The notes under the pieces were generated by a model that saw only the letters and a list, made by a program, of their open reading frames with translations, ran no database searches and was not told the origin of the DNA. Positions 52,392 through 61,547 of a DNA stretch of 64,000 bases are shown here, piece by piece (the first letter of the stretch is position 1; each line of letters begins with the position of its first letter). This stretch comes from Peribacillus muralis (GTDB lineage Bacteria > Bacillota > Bacilli > Bacillales > DSM-1321). The stretch covers positions 3,587,051 through 3,651,050 of the forward strand of contig NZ_CP017080.1 in NCBI RefSeq assembly GCF_001645685.2. Reading direction: 5' to 3'. A program made the translations under genes and the position numbers.

Positions 52392-53321
52392 ATGACAGAA
52401 GAGAAGAAAAAGAATTCATCTAAAAAAAGCTATCCCCTGCAGGCGAATTATGGAAAGATCACTCGTTATCAAGACGTCCCGATCACCGTTCCGGAGCAAC
52501 GCCAATTTCGCCAGCCAGGTGTAGAGAAATTCATGGTGCCACGGCCCATCATCGAAAATCCCCAGTACAAAGGGAGCGGGAAATTAACCGGAAAGGTTGC
52601 ATTGATTACGGGTGGTGACAGCGGGATCGGTGCGGCAGCTGCAATAGCTTTTGCTAAGGAAGGTGCAGATGTTTCAATCGCTTACTTGGATGAGCATGAG
52701 GATGCAGAACGGACTAAGTCGAGGATTGAAGAGCTGGGACAGCGCTGCCTATTGCTTCCTGGGGACTTAAGGGATAAGCAGCAATGTATCGATATCGTGG
52801 AAGACACCATCGATGCATTCGGAAAGCTCGATATTCTCTGTAACCACGTGGGCATTCAATTCCAGCAATTAAGCTTGCTCGATATTACGGATGAGCAATT
52901 CGATGACACCTTCAAAGTGAATATCTATTCCCACTTCTACACGACCCGGGCAGCCCTGCCGCATTTACAGGCAGGAGCCTCCATCATTAATACATCTTCT
53001 GTCGTGACGTTCAATGGAAATAAGCAATTGATTGATTACACAGCGACCAAGGGAGCCAATATCGGCTTTACCCGGGCCCTGGCAAACAGCCTCGTCGCTC
53101 AAGGCATCCGCGTGAACGCCATTGCACCAGGTAGGTTTTGGACACCGCTTATCCCGGCAAGCTTCTCAGCAGACGAAGTGACACAGGTACAGAATCCGAT
53201 GGAGCGTCAAGGCCAGCCATTTGAACTGGCTCCAACTTTTGTCTACCTGGCCTCTGATGATTCCCGTTTTGTGACAGGACAAACACTTCATGTCAATGGC
53301 GGGGAAGCGACTTCATCCTGA
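52392..53321 (+). CDS. SDR family oxidoreductase (YhxC/YdaD-type)
   Basis: 309 residues. About 60 N-terminal residues (polar, [18 protein letters not shown]) precede the SDR domain, which is usual for Bacillus general-stress SDRs. The cofactor site is [20 protein letters not shown], the catalytic Ser is in INTSSVVTF and Tyr-Lys in YTATKGAN. The NNAG motif is NHVG, as in this subfamily. No sigma-B promoter was found. The ATG follows AGGAGG. Substrate unknown. Confidence 0.87.
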   Translation: MTEEKKKNSSKKSYPLQANYGKITRYQDVPITVPEQRQFRQPGVEKFMVPRPIIENPQYKGSGKLTGKVALITGGDSGIGAAAAIAFAKEGADVSIAYLDEHEDAERTKSRIEELGQRCLLLPGDLRDKQQCIDIVEDTIDAFGKLDILCNHVGIQFQQLSLLDITDEQFDDTFKVNIYSHFYTTRAALPHLQAGASIINTSSVVTFNGNKQLIDYTATKGANIGFTRALANSLVAQGIRVNAIAPGRFWTPLIPASFSADEVTQVQNPMERQGQPFELAPTFVYLASDDSRFVTGQTLHVNGGEATSS

Positions 53322-53340
53322 CACCCGCTTTAATAGGCAC

Positions 53341-53388
53341 AAAAAAAAGACTACCTTGGTTTGCCACTATTCCGAATAAAGGTAGTCT
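53341..53388 (-). terminator. Terminator of cse60
   Basis: On the minus strand GACTACCTT, a 21-base loop, AAGGTAGTC and TTTTTTTT, starting 12 bases after the stop. Confidence 0.85.
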
Positions 53389-53399
53389 ACTGTCGTATA

Positions 53400-53585
53400 T
53401 TATTTTTTCTTATAAATGATCATTGCGCTAAAGCAGTAGATTTGTTCTTCTTCATCTTCCCCAGTAGTGGCAACATTGTATTTAATGTCGACGATTTGAT
53501 TTTCCCGGATATCTTCCAGGAAGACGTTCATTTCATCCTCTAGGTCCTTCTCATGCTCATAATCGAATAATTTCACTTGGATCAT
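53400..53585 (-). CDS. cse60: Sporulation protein Cse60
   Basis: 61 residues with the Cse60 pattern: IQVKLFDYEHEKDLEDEMN at the N-terminus, IVDIKYNVA in the middle and EEQIYCFSAMIIYKK at the end. B. subtilis Cse60 is a small acidic sporulation-induced protein under sigma-E; its role is unknown. I could not find a clear sigma-E promoter. A downstream terminator isolates it. Confidence 0.78.
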   Translation of the reverse strand: MIQVKLFDYEHEKDLEDEMNVFLEDIRENQIVDIKYNVATTGEDEEEQIYCFSAMIIYKKK

Positions 53586-53650
53586 CGGCTCTCCCCGCCC
53601 TTTTTACTATACTGATAGATATTGTGCAGGATGCCCATTTCCCAAGCGAT

Positions 53651-54732
53651 TCATACATGTTTTTTTTGCAAAGTCGATAATAGCGTTACCACCTCCCCTC
53701 CAACGTCTACCGTGGAGGCCTTCCCGCCCATATCTGGCGTCAGCGCCTTTTTATCGACCATCACCTGTTCGATTACGTCCAACACTTCCGCACCCCAATC
53801 ACCATGCCCAAAGAAATCAAGTATTTGACTGGCGGACCATATGGCGGCAAGAGGATTGGCGATGCCTTTATGGGCAATGTCCGGAGCGGAGCCGTGAATC
53901 GGTTCGAACATCGAGGGATAAATCCGCTCCGGATTTAGATTGGCACCTGCCGCAAGGCCCATTCCGCCTGCTATGGCAGCCCCCAGATCCGTGATGATGT
54001 CACCAAATAAATTGGAGGTGACGACGATTTGAAATCGCTCTGGCTGCTTGACAAAATACACGCTTGCCGCATCGACCAAGTAAGAATTCGTTACAACATC
54101 AGGATATTCGCTTCCAATCTCTTCGAAGACTTGATCCCAAAAAACCATGGAATAGTTCAAGGCATTGGCTTTGCTTATACTTGTTAGACTTTTCCCCATT
54201 TTGCGTGCCAGCTCATACGCATAGCGAATGATCCTCTCCGTTCCTTTCCGTGAAAAAACTCCCGTTTGCAGGACGACTTCCTCCGGCTTGCCTTTAAAAA
54301 GCCAATCACCGGCGCCTGAGTACTCCCCTTCGCTATTTTCCCGATGACGACCATATCGATTTGGTCGCGGGTCACATCTTTTAATGGACATGGAGCACCT
54401 TGAAGCAATCTGACGGGACGAACGTTCACATACTGATCGAATTCCTTCCTGATTTTCAGCAGCAGCTCTCGTAATGATATATGATCCGGCACTCCGGGAT
54501 ACCCGACCGCCCCAAGGTATACCGCTTCAAACTTCTTCAATTGTTCCAGGCCGTCATCCGGCATCATCGTACCGTGCTCCAGATAATACTCGCACCCCCA
54601 TGGGAAATAAGTAAACTCGAAGTGAATGTCCCCATCGATTCGAGCCACCGCTTCAAGGACCTTCACGCCCTCAGCAATCACTTCCGGCCCTATCCCGTCA
54701 CCTGCAATGACCGCAATCTTATGAACCTTCAT
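53651..54732 (-). pseudogene. Tartrate dehydrogenase/decarboxylase family gene, frameshifted
   Basis: Two frames of a 360-residue isocitrate/isopropylmalate dehydrogenase relative. The first (54184-54732) starts MKVHKIAVIAGDGIGPEVIA and carries FDQYVNVRPVRLL, then shifts near ATCGGG at 54340-54345; the family expects RENSEGEYSG, which continues in the other frame (53651-54391: NSEGEYSGAGDW ... GMGLAAGANLNPERI, MFEPIHGSAPDIAHKG). Inserting one C (ATCCGG) restores it. The Asp metal ligands and substrate Arg residues are otherwise intact, so the break is recent or an assembly error. TtuC-type enzymes oxidise D-malate or tartrate. Confidence 0.85.
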
Positions 54733-54817
54733 GTCTCCACACCCCTTTATCTAAATTTTCCGATTTATCACCGTTCATTTTAACATATTACTTCCGCTTC
54801 CCATTTACAACTATTCA

Positions 54818-54847
54818 TAAAAAGAGCCTGCGAATATTCGCAGGCCC
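54818..54847 (-). terminator. Terminator of ytwF
   Basis: On the minus strand GCCTGCGAATATTCGCAGGC, a perfect palindrome, then TCTTTTTAT, 20 bases after the stop. Confidence 0.88.
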
Positions 54848-54866
54848 CACTTTCTTCAGGTCATGT

Positions 54867-55178
54867 TCACTTAACGATGACTTCGCCGTCCCATTCCAGC
54901 ATTCCGCCAACCATATTTGCCACTTTATAGCCTTGTTCCTGCAGATAATGGCAGACATTTTCACTGCGGCGTCCTGATCGGCAAATAAAAATATATTCCT
55001 TTTCTTTATCGAAGTAATCAAGGTTCGCCGGGATATCGTTCATGCGGATGTGCTTTGCACCTTCGATCATCCCTTCAAGCACTTCTTCGTCCTCACGAAC
55101 ATCGACAAGCTCCAGCGCTTCGCCCGCCTCTAGCTTGGCTTCCACTTCTTCGGTTGTAACGATTTTGATTTCTTCCAT
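54867..55178 (-). CDS. ytwF: Rhodanese-like domain protein YtwF
   Basis: 103 residues, a single rhodanese domain. The active Cys lies in FICRSGRRSENV (about 65-76), and LELVDVRED and GAKHIRMNDIP are the usual conserved segments. It carries sulfur as a persulfide; the acceptor is unknown. The ATG at 55178 follows GAGGTG; the further ATG at 55187 overlaps that site. Confidence 0.9.
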   Translation of the reverse strand: MEEIKIVTTEEVEAKLEAGEALELVDVREDEEVLEGMIEGAKHIRMNDIPANLDYFDKEKEYIFICRSGRRSENVCHYLQEQGYKVANMVGGMLEWDGEVIVK

Positions 55179-55315
55179 AATTAGCACCTCGAGTTATCGT
55201 TTGATTTATCTCACTCATTATAACAAAATATCCTCTTGAACATCACTTTATGGGCCTTACTTTTAAGGAAGCCATTCAATCTTTCAAGAAAGAAGCCCCT
55301 CTCACTGCTTACAGG

Positions 55316-56632
55316 TCATGGTGTCGACACACTATTCCTTGTCATTCTCGATAACAGCGCTCCAGCCAAGGCTGCCGCCATAAGAATGGCAAAAAGGACC
55401 GAATAATTGGTGATGATCCCGATCAAAGTCGATGAAATGATGCTGCCAAAATAGCGAAATGTCGAAAAGATTCCAGATGCCGAGCCCGAAGCCGATTCAT
55501 CGACCGCTTCCAAGGAGGCGACCTGCATGCTTGTAAGTCCCAAACCGATCGCCAATCCGTTCACAATAAGTGTGATGGCTACATAAAGAAGCGACTGGAC
55601 TTGGGTGACGAATAAGAATAATAGGTTCGTAAACAAGGTGAAGGTGAAGGAAAGGAAAATGACCTTCTGCGATGTATATTTCCCATTAAGCTGTCCGCCC
55701 ATCATATTGCCAATAGCCATGGAAATGGAGAACAAGGATAGCATGACACCGCTCATGGAAGTGGATATATCCATTTTTGTGGTCATGATCAACGGCATGA
55801 CCAACAAGATGGCATACATCGTAAAATTATTGATCATTACAGATAGATTGGCATTCACGAATATAGGACTCTTGAATAAGGAGAAATCTATAACCGGCGA
55901 GGCAACGGACCGCTCCTTCCTTATGAACAATCCGGTGAATAAAAGCGTCCCCAATCCAAGTGCGACGCAGGCCGACGGAGATGTTGCATGTGTCAAGGCA
56001 ATCAATAAAGTGATCGCAACGGCCAAGTAAAAGGCACCAACCACATCCAGGGGCTGGCTGGAACGCTTTTTCTCAAGCTTAGGAATAAGAAACATTCCTC
56101 CAGCAAGCGCACCTAATAAAAAAGGGACGTTGACCCAAAATATCGCTTTCCAACTAGCTATGGCAATTAATAATGAGCCGATCAATGGACCAACAGCCGC
56201 TCCCAGCCCCATGCCTAATCCAAAAAAACCCAACACCCCTGGCAGCCGATCAAGTGAAACGGCCTGACGGATAAGGGCAACGACATTCGGGATCAGCAAT
56301 CCGCCTCCTATGGCTTGGAGTGACCGAAAAGCGACTAGCATGCCAATATTCATGGAAAGTCCACAACCAATCGAGGCAGCCATAAATAGTAATATGCCTA
56401 TGAGATAGATTCTCCGGTTGCCGTAAATATCCCCAAGCTTCCCTGCGATCGGCTGGGTTACGGCCATTACGATGAGATAAATTGTGACTACCCACGTCAC
56501 ACTGTGTATATCCAAACCGTAATAGTCCGATATTGAACCTAGTGCTATCGAAATCATCGTTGAGTTGACCGGTACCAGGAACGCTGCCATCAATATAAAA
56601 ACGATCATCAGGAATTCTTTCTGTCTACTCAT
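55316..56632 (-). CDS. MFS drug-efflux transporter, DHA2 family
   Basis: 438 residues and about fourteen hydrophobic segments. The DHA2-type motif A in loop 2-3 is QPIAGKLGDIYGNRRIYLIG (about 60-79), and motif C-like GLGMGLGAAVGPLIGSLLI (about 134-152) is present. The N-terminal Asp of QacA-like pumps is not obvious. It starts 63 bases after the Rph-like gene on the same strand and may be its partner. Substrate cannot be told. Confidence 0.88.
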   Translation of the reverse strand: MSRQKEFLMIVFILMAAFLVPVNSTMISIALGSISDYYGLDIHSVTWVVTIYLIVMAVTQPIAGKLGDIYGNRRIYLIGILLFMAASIGCGLSMNIGMLVAFRSLQAIGGGLLIPNVVALIRQAVSLDRLPGVLGFFGLGMGLGAAVGPLIGSLLIAIASWKAIFWVNVPFLLGALAGGMFLIPKLEKKRSSQPLDVVGAFYLAVAITLLIALTHATSPSACVALGLGTLLFTGLFIRKERSVASPVIDFSLFKSPIFVNANLSVMINNFTMYAILLVMPLIMTTKMDISTSMSGVMLSLFSISMAIGNMMGGQLNGKYTSQKVIFLSFTFTLFTNLLFLFVTQVQSLLYVAITLIVNGLAIGLGLTSMQVASLEAVDESASGSASGIFSTFRYFGSIISSTLIGIITNYSVLFAILMAAALAGALLSRMTRNSVSTP

Positions 56633-56695
56633 CCTTACACCTCAATCCTAAAACGAAAAAAATAATCAATTGAAAACCGTTCAGAGCCAATGCAA

Positions 56696-59209
56696 TCATG
56701 CTTCGATAATCGTTACTGTTCCCGTATTCCCATCGACAATAACGTGATCTCCATCCTTTAATCGTTCCGTTCCTATTTTTGTCCCCAATACAGCGGGAAT
56801 TCGATACTCCCTGGCAATGATTGCAGAATGGGACAGCATCCCGCCTGTATCGGCAATGATCGCTCTGGCATCTTGGAAAAAGGATGTCCAGACGGGTGTC
56901 GTGCTCTTGCAAACCAATATATCTCCTTTTTTGAACGTCGATGCCTCATGCATGCCGGAAATAACCTTGACCTTGCCTTCACATACTCCCGCTGAAGCGG
57001 AAATACCTTTAATCGTATTCGCCGTATTTTCCTTGTTTTCTTCCAATGAACCAAACACCATTTCCACAAAAGACTGTTCTTCTTCCGTAGGTTTGCCAAA
57101 GAAGGCTGGTGTTTTGATTTTCCCCTGTAGATCATATTGCCGCTTCCGTTCCTTAACCGTGTCCATGAGTGAGCCCGGTGCATCCAAAATTGAAATGATT
57201 TCATCTTTATATAAAAACCAAATATCCTCTGCATCATCGAGAACACCGAGTTGAATCAAGAGCTCCCCTACCTGCAAAAGGTATAGGCGTGCCTTGGCAT
57301 CGAACATCGCATCAATATAAAAATGATGATCGTCGGTGATAACAGCCGCATCCAAAGTCATTTGATAACATTTTTCAAAGACTTCTCGCTCAATTGGATC
57401 CTCGATGGCCGTTAAGAAATTTTGATGAATCCGGATCCTCGCCGTCACTGCCGATTCAAATTCCTTATCAAAATCATGCCCATTCTCGATGAGATTCTTG
57501 ATGATTTCAAGTACATGCTCATGATTTTCGATCCAAGTCTCTCCCATGAAATCATGCGCCTTAAGACATCTGTATCCGTACTCCTTGACGAATTTTCCAA
57601 CGCGGTCGAGAAAATCCTTTCCCTTCCCAAATGTGCTCAAGGCTTTGGATACGTTTCCTTCATCCGAGTTCATGATGGCATGCAGCAGTTGTGGTTCTTT
57701 TCTCACCTTCATCGATAATTGCCATAAGAGACGATCGGATTCCAGAGACTTATTCATGATTCCCGTCAAGGATTGATAGAGATCATGGGCTGGTTCACTT
57801 CCAAGCAGCCTTTGAAATAACTTCTCAAGCTTAATATTCAAACTGGCGTGAGGCAGGACGATGATGAAATGCCAGTAATAAACCTCTTCGAAAAACACTG
57901 CCAGCTCCTCCAAGCCTCTTTTTGCTTTTGCTGGCGTGAATGGCTTTGATGTTTCCTCGTCAAGATGACGATAAATGGGCATTAAATGATCATAGACGAT
58001 ATCATACATCCCATTGGTCAGCTCGGGATACAAATCCTCCATAAGCTTTTCGTTTTCCATGAATAACTGCTCCGGGTCCATTTCGAATTGGATCTGCTTT
58101 CCATAATAATAACCATTATGGACTTTCATTTGCGTAAATCCCATCGGTTCTTTCAGCTCCCCTGAAGCTTTTGCCATCCCTTGATAAAATGGCTGTGTGA
58201 CGATGGAGGCGAATAATGGGGAGATGGGATCGGGAAATCTTGAATCCATCAAGAACCAGAATTCATCTTCATCTTTCCGTTCCAAGATAAATCCTTTCCT
58301 TGCTTCGGGAATGGATTGTGCAGCTTTTGTCACAGTCGTGATCGGCCGGGCTTGCAAGAGATATACTTGTTGATCTTGAATGCCAAATTCCAAATCGACC
58401 GGATGCTGATAATGCCGTTCCACCTTAAGGGTCAATTCAACCAATTGTGAAATCATCGCATCATTCAGGCAGTACGCATCCCGTTCCAATTTAGTCGTTT
58501 CCATTTCCTCGGTGCCTGTTGCGCCAGCTATGATTTTCAGCTCTTTACTGCCGATGATTTTCTCAATTTTCCTGCCATCACGTTTGACCACGAAGGTATC
58601 CGGTGTAACGATCCCCGATACGACAGCCTCCCCAAGTCCATAACTCGCATTGATCAATATATGATCCGTATTGGAGGTAACGGGATCCTGACTGAAAATC
58701 ACTCCTGAAACGTCTGAATGAATCAAGCCTTGGACCACAACGCCCATATTCAATGTATCCACCTGTTCCTCGATCGTTTCGGTATATTGCTGAACGCGGT
58801 TCTCGAAGCAAGAAGCCCAACACCCCTTCACCCTTGAAAGGAATTCTTCTACCGTCCTGACATTCAAATAGGTTTCATATTGGCCGGCAAAGGATGCCTG
58901 CTCCAAGTCTTCGGCACCAGACGAAGAGCGGACCGCCAAGGCCGTATATTTTTCACGCAGCTCCAAAAAGGCGCTGGTCAGCTCAGTCAGTACCTCTTCG
59001 GGAATGCTCGCTTGCGTTATTTCGTTTTGAATGTTTTCACTCTGTAAGTCGAGTTCATTCACTTCCACAAAGTGCAAGAATGAATCACGGCCGATCACGA
59101 ACCCATCTGGAACGGGCATGCCCCACTTCGTCAGTTTAATTAAATTTGCCGCTTTTCCCCCTACAGCTTCCCTGGTATCAGCAGCATGGATAAATCTCTC
59201 TGTATACAT
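56696..59209 (-). CDS. PEP synthase-like / rifampicin phosphotransferase-like protein
   Basis: 837 residues in the order ATP-binding domain (about 1-310), a middle domain of helices (about 330-720), and a PEP-utilising His domain (about 760-837). The N-terminus VGGKAANLIKLTKWGMPVPDGF is that of the PPDK/PPS family, and the swivelling His lies in DTGGMLSHSAIIAREYRIPA (about 793-812). Rifampicin phosphotransferases share this architecture. No rifamycin-associated element was found upstream. Its role may be drug inactivation or an unknown phosphotransfer. ATG follows GAGAGGGGAG. An MFS pump follows. Confidence 0.82.
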   Translation of the reverse strand: MYTERFIHAADTREAVGGKAANLIKLTKWGMPVPDGFVIGRDSFLHFVEVNELDLQSENIQNEITQASIPEEVLTELTSAFLELREKYTALAVRSSSGAEDLEQASFAGQYETYLNVRTVEEFLSRVKGCWASCFENRVQQYTETIEEQVDTLNMGVVVQGLIHSDVSGVIFSQDPVTSNTDHILINASYGLGEAVVSGIVTPDTFVVKRDGRKIEKIIGSKELKIIAGATGTEEMETTKLERDAYCLNDAMISQLVELTLKVERHYQHPVDLEFGIQDQQVYLLQARPITTVTKAAQSIPEARKGFILERKDEDEFWFLMDSRFPDPISPLFASIVTQPFYQGMAKASGELKEPMGFTQMKVHNGYYYGKQIQFEMDPEQLFMENEKLMEDLYPELTNGMYDIVYDHLMPIYRHLDEETSKPFTPAKAKRGLEELAVFFEEVYYWHFIIVLPHASLNIKLEKLFQRLLGSEPAHDLYQSLTGIMNKSLESDRLLWQLSMKVRKEPQLLHAIMNSDEGNVSKALSTFGKGKDFLDRVGKFVKEYGYRCLKAHDFMGETWIENHEHVLEIIKNLIENGHDFDKEFESAVTARIRIHQNFLTAIEDPIEREVFEKCYQMTLDAAVITDDHHFYIDAMFDAKARLYLLQVGELLIQLGVLDDAEDIWFLYKDEIISILDAPGSLMDTVKERKRQYDLQGKIKTPAFFGKPTEEEQSFVEMVFGSLEENKENTANTIKGISASAGVCEGKVKVISGMHEASTFKKGDILVCKSTTPVWTSFFQDARAIIADTGGMLSHSAIIAREYRIPAVLGTKIGTERLKDGDHVIVDGNTGTVTIIEA

Positions 59210-59551
59210 GTTAATTGCTCCCCTCTCATCCGCTTGAGTTGACTAGATTACATTAGACCTTGCAATCGTTCTCATCCAAAAAAACAAAGCAAGTCTGGGT
59301 CATATCCATTGTTTAGGAGAATACCCACCCTTAACCATAATGGATAGTATGCTTCATTTCATATGAAAAGGCTTACTTCCTTTCATTCGACAAAAGCCCG
59401 TCGCGTTATGTTTCATGGGGCTTTATTGCCAATTTCAAGAAGATCGAGCGACAAACATGCAACAATCGAATCAATTTAACCTTGCTTTCATTTCATTAAG
59501 TGGACTCCATAGTTCTTTTCGCTGCCGAATAATCCCTACTATAGTCGCAAT
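59210..59551. other. Gap between the Rph-like gene and namA
   Basis: Besides the terminator of namA this 340-base stretch shows no gene, repeat or clear operator; the codons open only in short frames without ribosome sites. Confidence 0.5.
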
Positions 59552-59583
59552 AAAAAAAGCCAGCGAATATAGTAGTCGCTGAC
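59552..59583 (-). terminator. Terminator of namA
   Basis: On the minus strand GTCAGCGA, loop, TTCGCTGGC, then TTTTTTT; about 27 bases after the stop. Confidence 0.85.
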
Positions 59584-59609
59584 CTTTTCTTCCATTGAAT
59601 GAGCCTATC

Positions 59610-60638
59610 TCAGTGCTTGAATCCCCGTTCATATTGCACAGGGACATCGATCTTTTTATTCAGAGTTTTGGACGCTTCCAAAGCCCAATATGGATTTCGC
59701 AGCATCCCTCTCCCTACAGCCACCAAATCCGCCTCTTCATTGCCAATGATTGAATTGGCAAGATTCGGATCATCCAATCGTCCTACAGCAATTACTGGAA
59801 TACCCAATGCTTTTTTTATTTCCCTGGCCAATGGCGTTTGATAGCTTGCATGCGTGCCAGGTCTTCCATCTGCTCCAATCGGGCCTTCGCCGCCCGAGCT
59901 CACATGGAACATATCGACGCCCGCTTCTTTAAACACATTTGAAAAAGCAATGCTTTCTTCCAAGCCATACCCGCCTTCCACATATTCTTTTGCCGAGATG
60001 CGCATGATCAACGGCATGTCAGCAGGCATTTCGCTTTTTGCGGCTTTAATTACCTCCACTCCAAATTTAGTCCGATCCTTACCATACTCGTCTTCACGTT
60101 TATTCGTTAGCGGTGATATGAATTGATGGATCAAGTAGCCATGAGCGCCATGTAATTCAATGACATCAAACCCGGCTTGGACAGCCCTTCTGACTGAAGA
60201 ACGGAATTTATCGACCATTTCCCTTACTTCTTCTGTCTCTAAGGCTCTTGGTGTTTTAAACGTTTCATCGAATGCTATTGCCGAAGGCGCTACCGGAGTT
60301 TCCGCATCCTGTGCCTTACGCCCTGCATGGGCAATTTGAATCCCGATTTTCGCTCCGTGTTGATGTACTTCGTCAACGATTTTCGTGAAAGCATCAATTT
60401 GCTCGTCAGCCCATAACCCAAGGTCACCATCCGTAATCCGACCATCTGGTTCTACATCTGTCATTTCCACTATGATTAAACCTGTGCCCCCTATTGCCCT
60501 GCTTACATAATGGTGCTGATGCCAGTTAGTTGGTATCCCATCTCCAGCATCGACGGAGTATTGGCACATCGGTGGCATGACGATCCTGTTTTTAAGTTCC
60601 AGCTCTTTTATTCGATAGGATGAAAATAAATCATTCAT
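59610..60638 (-). CDS. namA: NADPH dehydrogenase NamA (old yellow enzyme, YqjM type)
   Basis: 342 residues, FMN TIM barrel. Cys in VMPPMCQYSVDAG (about 19-31), the His pair in IELHGAHGYLIHQF (about 161-174), Tyr in YQTP and the phosphate loop VAVGRGML are the YqjM landmarks. It reduces electrophilic alkenes (for example enones, nitroesters) with NADPH. A symmetric operator lies 23 bases upstream and a divergent MarR gene is adjacent, which fits induction by electrophiles. The ATG follows AAAGGAG. Confidence 0.95.
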   Translation of the reverse strand: MNDLFSSYRIKELELKNRIVMPPMCQYSVDAGDGIPTNWHQHHYVSRAIGGTGLIIVEMTDVEPDGRITDGDLGLWADEQIDAFTKIVDEVHQHGAKIGIQIAHAGRKAQDAETPVAPSAIAFDETFKTPRALETEEVREMVDKFRSSVRRAVQAGFDVIELHGAHGYLIHQFISPLTNKREDEYGKDRTKFGVEVIKAAKSEMPADMPLIMRISAKEYVEGGYGLEESIAFSNVFKEAGVDMFHVSSGGEGPIGADGRPGTHASYQTPLAREIKKALGIPVIAVGRLDDPNLANSIIGNEEADLVAVGRGMLRNPYWALEASKTLNKKIDVPVQYERGFKH

Positions 60639-60661
60639 GTTTTATATCTCCTTTATTTTTT

Positions 60662-60679
60662 AATGCATGCACATGCATT
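60662..60679. promoter_or_regulatory. Perfect inverted repeat between namA and marR
   Basis: AATGCATG-CA-CATGCATT, 18 bases, 23 bases upstream of namA and in the shared divergent promoter region (the 172 bases 60639-60810). Probably the binding site of the MarR protein. Confidence 0.75.
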
Positions 60680-60810
60680 TATATCATTTGGATAACGGCG
60701 TGTCAATCATTCCGATTCATCAACAAGCGGATTGCAACCGCTAGCTTCTTGGTAAACTTCGTTTAATATGTGTTATATTTAAAAGAAGTAAGCAGAGGAA
60801 GGCGAATAAA

Positions 60811-61251
60811 ATGTCCAGTGAACAAAACCTGATAACAACATGGCTATCGTTTACACGTATTCATGCCGAGCTCTCCAATGAGCTTGATCGAATGCTTCAG
60901 GCGAGACACCAAACGACTCTAAATGAGTTTTATGTTCTTTTATTTCTATCGAACACCCCTGAAAAAAAACTGCGGCTACTTGAATTGCAGCAGTTGGTCG
61001 GCCTCAGCCAAAGTGCGATGTCCAGGCTGTCCGTCAGGATGGAAAACAAAAGCTGCGGCGTCATCCAAAGACTTGGATTTGAAAACGACCGTCGCGGTGT
61101 ATGTGCAACCATAACCGACCGAGGTGAGATAAGGCTTCAGGAAATCCTTGATACCGTTAATGAAACACTCGAAAAATCCTTTAAAAAAGGCGATATCGAC
61201 ACAGTCCTCAAATTGTTCGTACATGCTAAAGACGAGCTCTTTAAAGAGTGA
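60811..61251 (+). CDS. MarR family transcriptional regulator
   Basis: 146 residues, winged helix. LNEFYVLLFLSNTPEKKL leads to the recognition part LRLLELQQLVGLSQSAMSRLS and the wing DRRGVCATITDRG. Two cysteines (KSCGVIQR and GVCATIT) could sense electrophiles, though whether they act as switches is inference. Divergent from namA with a palindromic operator between. A plus-strand terminator follows 24 bases after the stop. Confidence 0.9.
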   Translation: MSSEQNLITTWLSFTRIHAELSNELDRMLQARHQTTLNEFYVLLFLSNTPEKKLRLLELQQLVGLSQSAMSRLSVRMENKSCGVIQRLGFENDRRGVCATITDRGEIRLQEILDTVNETLEKSFKKGDIDTVLKLFVHAKDELFKE

Positions 61252-61274
61252 ACGAAGAATATGATCATTTCCGT

Positions 61275-61300
61275 GCCCCATTTCGTTTTGGGGCCTTTTT
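61275..61300 (+). terminator. Terminator of marR
   Basis: GCCCCA, an eight-base loop, TGGGGC, then CTTTTTG. Confidence 0.8.
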
Positions 61301-61314
61301 GCCGTTCCTGGCAT

Positions 61315-61428
61315 ACCGGAACGTAAGATGAGCCTGCGGCTTAGGAAATGCGTGTCTACGTGAGACCCCGCAGGCTGGCTCACGGACCGCCTCTGGATAA
61401 GGGAGCGCCTGCAGTGCAATGGAACGTC
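61315..61428. repeat. Dispersed palindromic element, copy B
   Basis: GC-rich, with GGAAATGCG and GGGAGCGCCTGCAGTG as in copy A (34863-34990). The internal dyad is different (GCCTGCGG and CCGCAGGC, about 61332-61374). It lies between marR and the aldo/keto reductase gene. Confidence 0.72.
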
Positions 61429-61480
61429 CATAGTCCAAATCCCCATTATGAGCGCACTGTCCTTACTCTTCATCAAATCC

Positions 61481-61519
61481 AAAAAAGACTGCAGACAAAC
61501 GCCATGTTTGTCTGCAGTC
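61481..61519 (-). terminator. Terminator of the aldo/keto reductase gene
   Basis: GACTGCAGACAAAC and its complement form a perfect 14-base stem; the minus strand then reads TTTTTTGG. It starts 28 bases after the stop. Confidence 0.92.
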
Positions 61520-61547
61520 AAAGACGTTTTCCCGTCCTCATGCATCA

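Noticed and set aside
59210..59300. Rifamycin-associated element upstream of the Rph-like gene
   Set aside because: No GC-rich inverted repeat of that type is present in this stretch.
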